Part shown: positions 33,085-40,891 of the stretch, one piece after another | Layout of the letters: each line of letters opens with the position of its first letter | How positions within the stretch are numbered: position 1 is the stretch's first letter | NCBI GenBank assembly: GCA_910577405.1 | Contig: CAJTMG010000002.1 | Location: 62,001 to 126,000, forward strand | Source of the DNA: an uncultured Oscillibacter sp. | Lineage (GTDB): Bacteria; Bacillota; Clostridia; Oscillospirales; Oscillospiraceae | DNA length: 64,000 bases | Direction of reading: 5' to 3' | The notes under the pieces: model-generated | Told to the model about the DNA's origin: nothing | Databases searched by the model: none | What the model saw: the letters and a program-made list of their open reading frames with translations, nothing else | Position numbers and translations under genes: made by a program

Positions 33085-33657
33085 ATGCGGCTTTCCCCTA
33101 TGCGCTTCAAAAATTTTACCTGGCCTCATAATCCGGAGGTCTATTCTGTTTCCTATCAGCGGAGAATCGCCGTCCATCAGACACCCTTCGGGCATTGCGT
33201 GCTCCAGGAACTCGGCAGCGCGTTCCGGGTCCTCAGGGGCGAGGGCGTTTTCGCCGGCAGAGACGCTTATCAGAAATTCCAGCAGCTTGCGGACGTTTTC
33301 CAGCAGGATGGGCCTGGTTTGCTCGTGCATCCTGTCTGGAAAACTGAACGCGCTTACTTCGCCTCCCTGCAATTGTCGGAGGTGCCTGCACCGGATTTCG
33401 TTCGTTATAAGTTCGAATTCTGGGAGGATTGGAACGGCTATGATTCCGGTCTGCACGAAATTCCCGTTCAGTCTGAAACGCCTGCACCCTCTCAGAATTC
33501 CGGCGGGCAGAAAAATATCTGCGTCGTCCGTAAGGGGGACACGCTCTGGGGAATCGCGAAACGGTACGGCGTGGAACTGACCGAATTGATTCATGCAAAT
33601 CCCCAGATCAAAAACCCAAACCTGATCTATCCCGGAAATGAGGTGGTTATCCCTTGA
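33085..33657 (+). CDS. LysM-domain tail protein (XkdP-like)
   Basis: 190 residues. An N-terminal domain found in tail-tip proteins, then a clear C-terminal LysM at about 143-190 (VVRKGDTLWGIAKRYG, INPNLIYPGNEVV-like). LysM binds peptidoglycan or stabilises the hub. ATG after AAAGAGGTGG. Confidence 0.82.
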   Translation: MRLSPMRFKNFTWPHNPEVYSVSYQRRIAVHQTPFGHCVLQELGSAFRVLRGEGVFAGRDAYQKFQQLADVFQQDGPGLLVHPVWKTERAYFASLQLSEVPAPDFVRYKFEFWEDWNGYDSGLHEIPVQSETPAPSQNSGGQKNICVVRKGDTLWGIAKRYGVELTELIHANPQIKNPNLIYPGNEVVIP

Positions 33658-34595
33658 CTGGACAGCTTTTTACCGCGGACCATCATGTTTACGACCTGCC
33701 CGCCCTCCTGGAATGGAACATTACCCATACCGGCTCTGTGCCCTGCGACTGCTTCTCCGTCTCCTTCCTGTTCCAGAAAGATATGCTGCCTGTGCTGGAA
33801 ATGGCTTCGGGCTTCGTGGCGCTGGATGGTCCTGACCTTGTGCTTCATGCGATCGTGGATGAATACAGCGTCGAATTGGGAAACAGCGGCCTGATTGCTT
33901 CCGTTACCGGCAGGGGGTTCGCCGCCCGGCTGCTGGACAACGAGTCCCGGCCTGTGACCTATCAGGAGGCGACCCTGGATGAAATTATCCGCCAGCACGT
34001 GGCGCCCTACGGCGTATCCTGTAAGTCCGCCGCGAAGCTCCGGGCCGGGGACGTTTTCACTGTTGCCGCCGGTACCAGCCAATGGAAGGCCCTGGAGAAT
34101 TTCTGTCGGACTTACGGTGGCTTCTCCCCACGCTTTCATCAGGACGGTTCCCTGATCGCCGCGCCGGAATCCGGGGGCAGGCTCCTGCAAATCAACGACG
34201 ATTCCCCTGTCCTGGCCTGTACCCTCCGGGAGGACCATTACGGCGTGCTCTCTGAAGCCCTGATTATCGATAAAACCAGAAACGTTTCTTATTCGGTCAC
34301 CAACCCGGAACTGCTCCGCAAAGGGGGCCGCTGCCGTCGCGTGATCTATACGCCGGGACAAAGTACCTGGGCCGCTATGCGTTATACCGGCGAGTACCAG
34401 ATCGAACAGTCCAGGCAGGACGAGTGGGCCGCCGAATTGACCCTGCCTGGTTCCTTCCTCGCGTTCCCCGGCGACCGCGTGAAACTGGACCTCTCCAGAT
34501 TGGGCCTCTCGGGGACTTTCCGCGTCGCAGAGGCCGAAAACCGCTTCTCTGTCAGTTCCGGCGCGGCTGTCACCTTGACTTTGAAGAAAATTTAG
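33654..34595 (+). CDS. Baseplate hub protein (XkdQ / gpD-like)
   Basis: 313 residues, hub-fold protein similar to late control gene D proteins: GLIASVTGRGFAARLLDNE, TLDEIIRQHVAPYG, and GDVFTVAAGTSQWKALENFC. It bridges the tube and the spike. TTG start at 33654, overlapping the LysM gene. Confidence 0.75.
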   Translation: MTGQLFTADHHVYDLPALLEWNITHTGSVPCDCFSVSFLFQKDMLPVLEMASGFVALDGPDLVLHAIVDEYSVELGNSGLIASVTGRGFAARLLDNESRPVTYQEATLDEIIRQHVAPYGVSCKSAAKLRAGDVFTVAAGTSQWKALENFCRTYGGFSPRFHQDGSLIAAPESGGRLLQINDDSPVLACTLREDHYGVLSEALIIDKTRNVSYSVTNPELLRKGGRCRRVIYTPGQSTWAAMRYTGEYQIEQSRQDEWAAELTLPGSFLAFPGDRVKLDLSRLGLSGTFRVAEAENRFSVSSGAAVTLTLKKI

Positions 34596-34612
34596 AAAGG
34601 ATGTACTTTTTT

Positions 34613-35008
34613 ATGTGGATTTCTAAACAGGTCAAACCCGTTCTGCCCGCCACAGATGCCGATGTGGGCCTGACGACCATCGCCGGGGACCGGGTGGGCG
34701 TTGTGACACGGGGAGAGGTCCGGGACCTGCCTGTCTACGGTCCCGGCGGCTTCGTCTGGATGCCTGAAAGCGGCGCGAACGTGCTGGTCATCAAAGGCGG
34801 CCCCGGCGGAGAGGAGCAGTGCGTCGCGGGGATGAAACAGACCGACCCGCCCGCTGGAATGCTCCCCGGTGAAATCTGCCTCCTGGGGCCTGGCGGAAAT
34901 TCCGTCTTCCTCCGCAGAGACGGCTCCCTGGAGCTTCGCGGGGATTCCGTCGACATCTGGGGCAGGCTTACAATCAATGGCCAGCCTTACCGCCCCTGCT
35001 ACTGCTGA
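34613..35008 (+). CDS. Baseplate spike protein (gpV / Mu gp45-like)
   Basis: 131 residues. VYGPGGFVWMPESGANVLVI and the C-terminal SLELRGDSVDIWGRLTINGQ are typical of Mu gp45-type puncturing spikes. ATG at 34613, preferred over ATG 34601, which is too close to the GAAAGGA site. Confidence 0.7.
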   Translation: MWISKQVKPVLPATDADVGLTTIAGDRVGVVTRGEVRDLPVYGPGGFVWMPESGANVLVIKGGPGGEEQCVAGMKQTDPPAGMLPGEICLLGPGGNSVFLRRDGSLELRGDSVDIWGRLTINGQPYRPCYC

Positions 35009-35020
35009 AAGGAGGCCCCT

Positions 35021-35377
35021 ATGGATTTGGAACTGCGTGACGGCGATTATATCCCCGACGGCGTGGGGGGCCTGCGGCGGGTGGGCGGCCGGGAGGCTTT
35101 GCTGCAAAACGTCCTCTTTCGCCTGACCGCCCAGAGAGACGCTTTCCCCTTCTGGCCGGAGCTGGGAAGCCGTCTGCGGGAATTGGGCCGCTTCCCTGCC
35201 CGTGAACGCCTTTCCGCCGCCCGCCAGTTCGTCGCCGAGGCCCTGGAGGACGAACCGGTTTCCGTTCTGGCCGTGGAGCTGTCTCCCCTGGACGGCGGCG
35301 CGGTGGAGCTTATGGCCAGCCTGGAATATCTGGGCGAGCCGCTGGCCGTTACCGTCAATGTGCAAGGAGTGTTGTGA
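35021..35377 (+). CDS. Baseplate wedge protein (DUF2634/XkdS, gp25-like)
   Basis: 118 residues. The motif NVLFRLTAQRDAFPFWPELGSRL is the gp25/XkdS pattern, followed by a beta domain. ATG after AAAGGAGG. Confidence 0.75.
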   Translation: MDLELRDGDYIPDGVGGLRRVGGREALLQNVLFRLTAQRDAFPFWPELGSRLRELGRFPARERLSAARQFVAEALEDEPVSVLAVELSPLDGGAVELMASLEYLGEPLAVTVNVQGVL

Positions 35378-36432
35378 TGCGTTCAATCGACAATATCTAT
35401 CAGACCTTACTGGAATCCTTCCGGGAACGGGCCGGGTTTGCGCCGGATTCCGGATGTGACCTGGCCGTCAGACTCTGGGCTGCCGCCGCTGAAATCCAGG
35501 CCCTGGAATTGCAGGCCGCCTGGGTGCTGGACCAGTGCTTCCCACAGACCGCCCAGGGCCTTTATCTCGACCGCCATGGCATGACCCGCGGTCTGAGCCG
35601 TACCCCCGCGGCCAAGGCGTCCGGAACCCTCCGCTTCTCCGTGGACGCCCCTGCCGCCCTCAATATCCCCATTCAGGCCGGTACCGCCGCCATGACCGCA
35701 GAGGAAGCCCGGTTCCAGACCACTGCCGCGGTTACCCTCCGGAAGGGCGAGCTTTACGTGGACGCGCCCGCGGAAGCCATTGAACCCGGAAGCGGCGGCA
35801 ATGCGGTCCCCGGCGCGGTGCGCTTCCTGACTGCCTGCCCTGTGGCCGTTACCGCCGTGACCAATCCCGCCGCTTTTACCGGAGGCTGTGACCAGGAGGA
35901 CGACGCCGCGTTCCGGGAGCGGATTCTGGAGAGCTATTTGCGGCTTCCCAATGGCGCGAACGCCGCCTGGTATGAAACCACGGCCATCAATTTCCCCGGC
36001 GTCACTGCTGCAAAAGCCGTGGGCAGAGCCAGAGGCACCGGCACTGTAGACGTTTACATCACCGGCGAGGCAGGTCTGCCGGACAGCGCGCTTTTGCAGG
36101 CTTTGACCGCGGAATTTCAGGAAAAACGCGAAATCGCCGTCAATGTGCGGGTCAAAGCGCCTGCCCCGAAAACCGTCAACGTGCAGGTGCAGGCGGCTGT
36201 CCGGGAGGGGAGCGGGAACGCCCTGGAAAACGTGGAGAAAGCCGTGGCCGATTTCTTCAGCGGACGGCTTCTGGGGCGTCCCGTGCTGCTGGCGGAGCTG
36301 GGCAGCAGAATCTATCAGGCGGAGGGCGTGGAGAATTACCGCATCCTCTCCCCTGCTGCCGACCTGCCTGCCGACCCGACCGTTCTGCCTGTGCTGGGTT
36401 CCCTACAGGTGACGGAAATGGAGGGCGGCTGA
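35377..36432 (+). CDS. Baseplate J-like protein (XkdT)
   Basis: 351 residues. Baseplate J family: LDRHGMTRGLSRTPAAKASG, GNAVPGAVRFLTACPV, and DDAAFRERILESYLRLPNGANAA. ATG at 35377, 7 bases from AAGGAG, rather than GTG 35374. Overlaps the neighbours at both ends. Confidence 0.85.
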   Translation: MRSIDNIYQTLLESFRERAGFAPDSGCDLAVRLWAAAAEIQALELQAAWVLDQCFPQTAQGLYLDRHGMTRGLSRTPAAKASGTLRFSVDAPAALNIPIQAGTAAMTAEEARFQTTAAVTLRKGELYVDAPAEAIEPGSGGNAVPGAVRFLTACPVAVTAVTNPAAFTGGCDQEDDAAFRERILESYLRLPNGANAAWYETTAINFPGVTAAKAVGRARGTGTVDVYITGEAGLPDSALLQALTAEFQEKREIAVNVRVKAPAPKTVNVQVQAAVREGSGNALENVEKAVADFFSGRLLGRPVLLAELGSRIYQAEGVENYRILSPAADLPADPTVLPVLGSLQVTEMEGG

Positions 36433-36989
36433 TGTACGAGAGATTTCTGAAAAATCTGCTGGCTCCCCTGGGCGTTTATAATCTGACGGAAGGCTCGGTG
36501 AACGGCGCGGAACTTCATGCCTTGGGAACGGGCCTGGACGAAATCGCCGCGCTGCTGGATTGGACCGAACGGGAGGGCCTGCTGACGGACGCCGAGGACG
36601 AGGGCCTGCGCCGCCGCGAATCCCTCTTCGCACGCCGGCCCGCCGCTGTCACCACCCAGCAGAGACGGGACGCCATTGCCGCGCTGCTCCGGATCGCCGG
36701 GGACAGCCTGACTCCTGGGACCATCAATCAGACCATCCAGGGCTGCGGCATCAAGGCCAAGGTCCTGGAAATGGGCGGGCTGTCCGTGCGCGTCATATTC
36801 CCGGACACCATCGGAAGGCCTGCGGATTATGACCAGATCCAGAAAATCGTCCTGGATATCCTCCCCTGTCATCTGGACGTTGAGTTCTACCTGCGTTACC
36901 TTACCTGGTCAGAATGCCATCGGGCCGGATATACATGGGCATTCGCGGAGGGAAAGACCTGGGAGGAATTTATGTCCGCCATTCCCTGA
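36432..36989 (+). CDS. Tail protein XkdU-like (DUF2313/YmfQ)
   Basis: 185 residues. YmfQ-type pattern with LLDWTEREGLLTDAEDEGLR, RRDAIAALLRIAGDSLTPG and CHLDVEFYLRYLTW. In PBSX-type phages it is followed by fibre genes; here it is followed directly by a terminator. Confidence 0.78.
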   Translation: MYERFLKNLLAPLGVYNLTEGSVNGAELHALGTGLDEIAALLDWTEREGLLTDAEDEGLRRRESLFARRPAAVTTQQRRDAIAALLRIAGDSLTPGTINQTIQGCGIKAKVLEMGGLSVRVIFPDTIGRPADYDQIQKIVLDILPCHLDVEFYLRYLTWSECHRAGYTWAFAEGKTWEEFMSAIP

Positions 36990-37000
36990 TTCTGAACAGA

Positions 37001-37040
37001 AAAAAGCCGCAGGTTTCCTTTGAAGGGCCTGCGGCTTTTT
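37001..37040. terminator. Strong bidirectional terminator closing the phage block
   Basis: AAAAAGCCGCAGG pairs with CCTGCGGCTTTTT; runs of A before and T after make it effective on both strands, also ending the minus-strand chromate transporter mRNA. Confidence 0.9.
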
Positions 37041-37049
37041 CTTATGCAC

Positions 37050-37661
37050 TTATACGCCCGCAAAATGGAATACGACTCCAATTACCGCGGAAAACGCAAT
37101 AAAAACAATCGGATGCCAGTTCTTTACCGGCTTCACCCAGTTTGTCAGCACCAGAAGAAGCCCCGCCAAGGCCAGCCCCGGCCAGTTCAGAAGACCGCCC
37201 GCGGACGGAAGCACCAGACCTTTTATCAGGCTTCCTTCCGGCGATACCAGCTGTACGGCCGTCAGGACCTCCAGAATCACCGCCACGCACGCCGCCCCGA
37301 TCAGACCCGTGGACGCAGGACGCAGCCCGTAAAATGCCCGGTTCACATACTTGTTGTCCCGGAAGCTGTTCAATATCGCCGCCACAATCAGTATCACGAT
37401 GATCGACGGCGTCACTTCCCCGATGGTCGCGGTCACCGCTCCCGGTATGCCCGCCACGGTAAAGCCTACATAGGTTGCCATGTTGATGCCAATGGGTCCC
37501 GGCGTGGATTCCGACACCGCCAGCATATTCATCAGGTCCGTGTAGCTGTACCAGCCTGAATTCTCCCCAATGGCCTGGAGAAACGGCAGCGTCGCCATCC
37601 CGCCCCCTACCGCGAACAGGCCTGTTTTGAAGAATTCCCAGAACAATTTCACATAGATCAT
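37050..37661 (-). CDS. Chromate transporter, second half-size subunit
   Basis: 203 residues, about 5-6 membrane segments. FAVGGGMATLPFL and ESTPGPIGINMATYVG are the CHR-family motifs. With the overlapping upstream gene it would form a heterodimeric (split) ChrA. ATG at 37661 overlaps the partner's stop by 4 bases. The true substrate is uncertain. Confidence 0.88.
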   Translation of the reverse strand: MIYVKLFWEFFKTGLFAVGGGMATLPFLQAIGENSGWYSYTDLMNMLAVSESTPGPIGINMATYVGFTVAGIPGAVTATIGEVTPSIIVILIVAAILNSFRDNKYVNRAFYGLRPASTGLIGAACVAVILEVLTAVQLVSPEGSLIKGLVLPSAGGLLNWPGLALAGLLLVLTNWVKPVKNWHPIVFIAFSAVIGVVFHFAGV

Positions 37662-38215
37662 CGTTTCTCCTCCAGATTCTTCAGCACAATCCCGGACAGA
37701 GCCGCAAGCAGCACGAACCATACCGGCGACAGCTTCAGAAACGTTCCGCCCAGCAGCACCAGCACAAAGATTGCCGCCGTCCGCTTGTCTGCCACCGATT
37801 TTTTCAGCAGCTTCCAAACCGCGTTGAAGATCAGCACGCAGACGCACACCTGTATCCCTGCAAAGGCGTTCTTCACCCAGGCCAGGTCCGCAAAGTTGGA
37901 AATCAAACCCGCCAGAATCGAAATAATCACCAGTGACGGAAAGACCACCCCTAAAGTAGAAACAATCCCTCCGGGAACGCCGCCGTACTTCTGCCCGATA
38001 AACGTTGCTGTGTTCACCGCGATAATCCCCGGCGTGCATTGGCCAATGGCGTAGTAATCCGTCAGCTCTTCCTCTGTGGCCCAGCCTTTGCTGTCGACTA
38101 CTTCCCTCTGCAAAATCGGCAGCATCGCCATTCCGCCGCCAAAGGTCATTACCCCCATTTTCGCAAAGGTCCAGAACAGCACCCACAGCTCCCGAACGCC
38201 GCATTTCTTTTCCAC
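37658..38215 (-). CDS. Chromate transporter, first half-size subunit
   Basis: 185 residues with 5-6 membrane segments and CHR motifs TFGGGMAMLPILQREV and IGQCTPGIIAVNTATFIG. It pairs with the overlapping gene at 37050-37661. Start ATG at 38215 with GGAGGG upstream. Confidence 0.88.
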   Translation of the reverse strand: MEKKCGVRELWVLFWTFAKMGVMTFGGGMAMLPILQREVVDSKGWATEEELTDYYAIGQCTPGIIAVNTATFIGQKYGGVPGGIVSTLGVVFPSLVIISILAGLISNFADLAWVKNAFAGIQVCVCVLIFNAVWKLLKKSVADKRTAAIFVLVLLGGTFLKLSPVWFVLLAALSGIVLKNLEEKR

Positions 38216-38303
38216 GTAAAATCCCTCCAGATCCTGAATTTCTATGCGTCAAGATTCTTTTTCCCGTAAAGCGCCCAGAAAAAGCAATCCCCTCGTTCCC
38301 AAA

Positions 38304-39308
38304 TCACTCGGCGTATCCCCAAAGGCCCCGGACGGAGACCTCGCCGGAACGGATGGTTTTCCGGGAACCGTCAGGGAGCCGGACGATCAGGCTGAAATCC
38401 TCGTCCACGTCCACTGCCTCCGCCGTCTCACGGGGCCCGCCGTCAAAGGGAATCATCTGCACCGCTTTGCCCAGGTTCACGCAGTCCCGACGGTACGCCG
38501 CCCGCCATTGACTCAGACTGTCCCGCTCCAAGTCCGCATACATCCTGTCCAGGGCCTCCAGCAGCGCCGCCGCCAGTCTGGGCCGTGAAACCGCCTGCCC
38601 CGTGGCCTGTAGGAGCGACGTGGCCATAGACGCCACCTCCGGCGAAAAATCCTCCGGCGTTTGCAGCACGTTCACCCCGATGCCCACCACCAGCGATTGC
38701 AGACGGCCTGTCTCCGCCTCCAGGGATGCCTCCGTCAGAATCCCGCAGAGCTTCCGGCCGTTCAGCACCGGGTCGTTGGGCCATTTCAGTCCCGGACGCG
38801 CCCCGCAGACCTTCTCCACCGCGTCGCACAGAGCCACGCCCGCCAGCGCCGTCACCAAAGGCAGATGTTCCGGAGAGAGGACGGGCCGCAGAAGCACCGA
38901 CAAATAGATCCCCTTGCCCTTCGGCGACTGAAAACTCCGGTTCATCCGCCCCCGGCCTGACGTCTGTCTGTCGGCAATCACCGCGGTTCCGTCCGGCGCG
39001 CCCTTCTGTGCCAGAGCCTTGGCGTAATTGTTTGTGGAATCCAGCTCCGGAAAACAGCACAGCGTTCTGCCTACCGTCCGCGTTTCTCCCAGATGGCTCC
39101 GGATTTCTGATTCCGTCAAAGCGTCCGGGACCGAAACCAGCCGATAGCCCGCCCGCGTCCGCGCCTCGATGCCGTACCCGTCCCGCCGCAGGCTCTCTAC
39201 CGCCTTCCAGACCGCCGCCCGGCTCAGTCCCAGTTCCTCGCTCAGCGTCTGGCCCGACACGCAGCCCTCCGACGCCCGCAGCCTCTCCAATACCTTCTCC
39301 CGGCTCAC
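38304..39308 (-). CDS. birA: Bifunctional biotin ligase / biotin operon repressor
   Basis: 334 residues. N-terminal winged helix (SEELGLSRAAVWKAVESLRR, about 20-45), catalytic ligase domain with ADRQTSGRGRMNR near 115 and LKWPNDPVLNGRKLCGILTE near 185, then a C-terminal SH3-like domain. It biotinylates carboxylases and represses biotin genes. GTG start at 39308 with AAAGGAGG. Confidence 0.95.
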   Translation of the reverse strand: MSREKVLERLRASEGCVSGQTLSEELGLSRAAVWKAVESLRRDGYGIEARTRAGYRLVSVPDALTESEIRSHLGETRTVGRTLCCFPELDSTNNYAKALAQKGAPDGTAVIADRQTSGRGRMNRSFQSPKGKGIYLSVLLRPVLSPEHLPLVTALAGVALCDAVEKVCGARPGLKWPNDPVLNGRKLCGILTEASLEAETGRLQSLVVGIGVNVLQTPEDFSPEVASMATSLLQATGQAVSRPRLAAALLEALDRMYADLERDSLSQWRAAYRRDCVNLGKAVQMIPFDGGPRETAEAVDVDEDFSLIVRLPDGSRKTIRSGEVSVRGLWGYAE

Positions 39309-39345
39309 GTGGATGCCTCCTTTGTGTCTTGACTTTCAGCTTCCT

Positions 39346-39374
39346 ATCTTACCATAGCTTTCCGCCGCTTTCAA
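39346..39374 (-). promoter_or_regulatory. Promoter for birA
   Basis: Minus strand TTGAAA (39374-39369), 17-bp spacer, TAAGAT (39351-39346). About 38 bases before the birA start. Confidence 0.55.
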
Positions 39375-39577
39375 GCCCGGTTTCTCTGGCGCCCGCGCTG
39401 TTTGATCAACTCCTGAAATTTCCAGAACATCAGAAAGTCCATTCCTGTAAAAAGCAGCTGAGAGAGCAGAGACCGACAGACAATTGCCCGCCAATCCAAT
39501 TCCCCCAAAAACATTTTCAACCAAGCGGATAAGAGAAAAAATTTATGAGTCAAGCGTATTCCCGCGGCCTTTGGCTC

Positions 39578-39606
39578 TTGTCAAAAGTCCCGAAAGAGGG
39601 TATAAT
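39578..39606 (+). promoter_or_regulatory. Promoter for the dihydrouridine synthase gene
   Basis: TTGTCA (39578-39583), 17 bp, TATAAT (39601-39606). The 328-base divergent gap with birA has only these two promoters. Confidence 0.65.
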
Positions 39607-39636
39607 CATACGGCTATTGAAAGGAGGCGGTACAGA

Positions 39637-40614
39637 ATGCGTCTGGAGTTTGCGCCGCTGGACGGTATTACAAAAACGGTGTTCCGGCAGGTCTGGCGGG
39701 CGCGGTTTGGCGGGGCGGACCGGTACTTTCTGCCCTTCATCTCTCCCACGGACCAGCATATCTTCACGGACAAGATGCGCCGGGAGCTGTCCGCCGAGCC
39801 TGACGAACTGCCGGCGCTGGTGCCCCAGATCATGACCCGGCGGGCCGATGATTTCCTCTGGGCGGCTGACGTGCTGGCCGGGATGGGCTTCCGGGAGGTC
39901 AACCTGAACCTTGGCTGTCCCTCCGGCACCGTCACAGCCAAGGGCAAGGGCTCCGGTTTGCTGCTGTACCCGGACGAGCTGGCCGCAATGCTGGAGGAAA
40001 TCTGCCGGAAATCGCCGCTGCCTGTGTCCGTCAAGACCCGGTTGGGCTACCGGGAACCGGAGGAATTCCCCGCCCTTCTGGAGATCTTCAACCGCTGTCC
40101 TGTGAAGTCCCTGATTGTCCATCCCAGAACGCGGCCCGAAAAATACAAAGGCCCCATCCATACCGACGCCTTTGCCCTGGCCGCAGAACAGTCCCGGAAT
40201 CCCCTCTGCTATAACGGCGAGATCTGCACCCCGGAGGACGCCGCGGAAATACAGGCCCGTTTCCCCAGCCTGGACGCCCTGATGATCGGACGCGGCGCGG
40301 TGGCGGACCCGGCCCTCTTCCGGAAGCTTCGGGGAGGCCCCGCCGCCACTCGGGAAGAGCTTCAGGACTTTACCGCCCAGCTCTATCAGCGCTATCAGGA
40401 TTTTTACGGCGCTGTGGAACCATCCTCCAAAACCGAAGCCGCCTCCCAGAGAATGAAGGAGGTCTGGTTCTACCTGATCCATCTCTTTGACGACCGGAAA
40501 CGTTACGGCAGTCAGATGCGCCGTTCCCGGGGGTCCAGGGAGTACCTCCGCTGGCAGGCCGCAATCCTCCAGGAGCTTCCCCTCCGGGACCATTCCGAGG
40601 GACCGCTGGCCTGA
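39637..40614 (+). CDS. tRNA-dihydrouridine synthase family protein
   Basis: 325 residues. TIM-barrel flavoenzyme: FAPLDGITKTVFRQVW at the start, VNLNLGCPSGTVTAKGKGSG with the catalytic Cys near residue 93, VKTRLGY near 132, and MIGRGAVADPALF near 220. It reduces uridine in tRNA D-loops. The ATG at 39637 after GAAAGGAGG is preferred to an upstream in-frame ATG. Confidence 0.92.
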   Translation: MRLEFAPLDGITKTVFRQVWRARFGGADRYFLPFISPTDQHIFTDKMRRELSAEPDELPALVPQIMTRRADDFLWAADVLAGMGFREVNLNLGCPSGTVTAKGKGSGLLLYPDELAAMLEEICRKSPLPVSVKTRLGYREPEEFPALLEIFNRCPVKSLIVHPRTRPEKYKGPIHTDAFALAAEQSRNPLCYNGEICTPEDAAEIQARFPSLDALMIGRGAVADPALFRKLRGGPAATREELQDFTAQLYQRYQDFYGAVEPSSKTEAASQRMKEVWFYLIHLFDDRKRYGSQMRRSRGSREYLRWQAAILQELPLRDHSEGPLA

Positions 40615-40808
40615 CGGCTGAAATTTCTTTTCCGTTTCCGCCCTGTCAGCACAGAAAGGAAAATCCGCCGGCGCCGCGTGGAGGTCATGTAATCCACCCT
40701 GTTTTGAACGCATTCCTGCATATTTTTACAGTGGAACAGCCGGATTTCCTGTAATTTCAAAACCCTCCTGTATCCGTGGCTTTTGTCATTTTCAGGACCG
40801 CACAGGGC

Positions 40809-40837
40809 TTGCTTCTGGACGGCAATGATGGTATACT
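40809..40837 (+). promoter_or_regulatory. Promoter for the gdpP-rplI-dnaB region
   Basis: TTGCTT (40809-40814), 17 bp, TATACT (40832-40837), 55 bases before the gdpP-like start. Confidence 0.6.
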
Positions 40838-40891
40838 ACTTAGAATAGCACCGCTTTGACGTTGACTTCTTTAGAAGGAGCCGCTTATATT

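Larger units (their letters stand above)
24085..36989 (+). mobile_element. Phage-derived particle gene cluster (PBSX-like, contractile tail), stripped down
   Basis: Eighteen consecutive plus-strand genes with gaps of at most about 180 bases: terminase small and large subunits, portal, protease, small capsid-region protein, major capsid, connectors, tail terminator-like, sheath, tube, tail chaperone-like, unknown, LysM, hub, spike, wedge, baseplate J, and a terminal baseplate protein. The block ends at a strong terminator. I see no integrase, repressor, replication, holin/endolysin, tail-fibre or ordinary tape-measure gene, and no attachment-site repeats at the ends. Confidence 0.8.

Noticed and set aside
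24085..36989. Phage attachment sites at the cluster ends
   Set aside because: No shared direct repeat or tRNA fragment was seen at the two boundaries, so I do not call an integrated prophage with defined ends.
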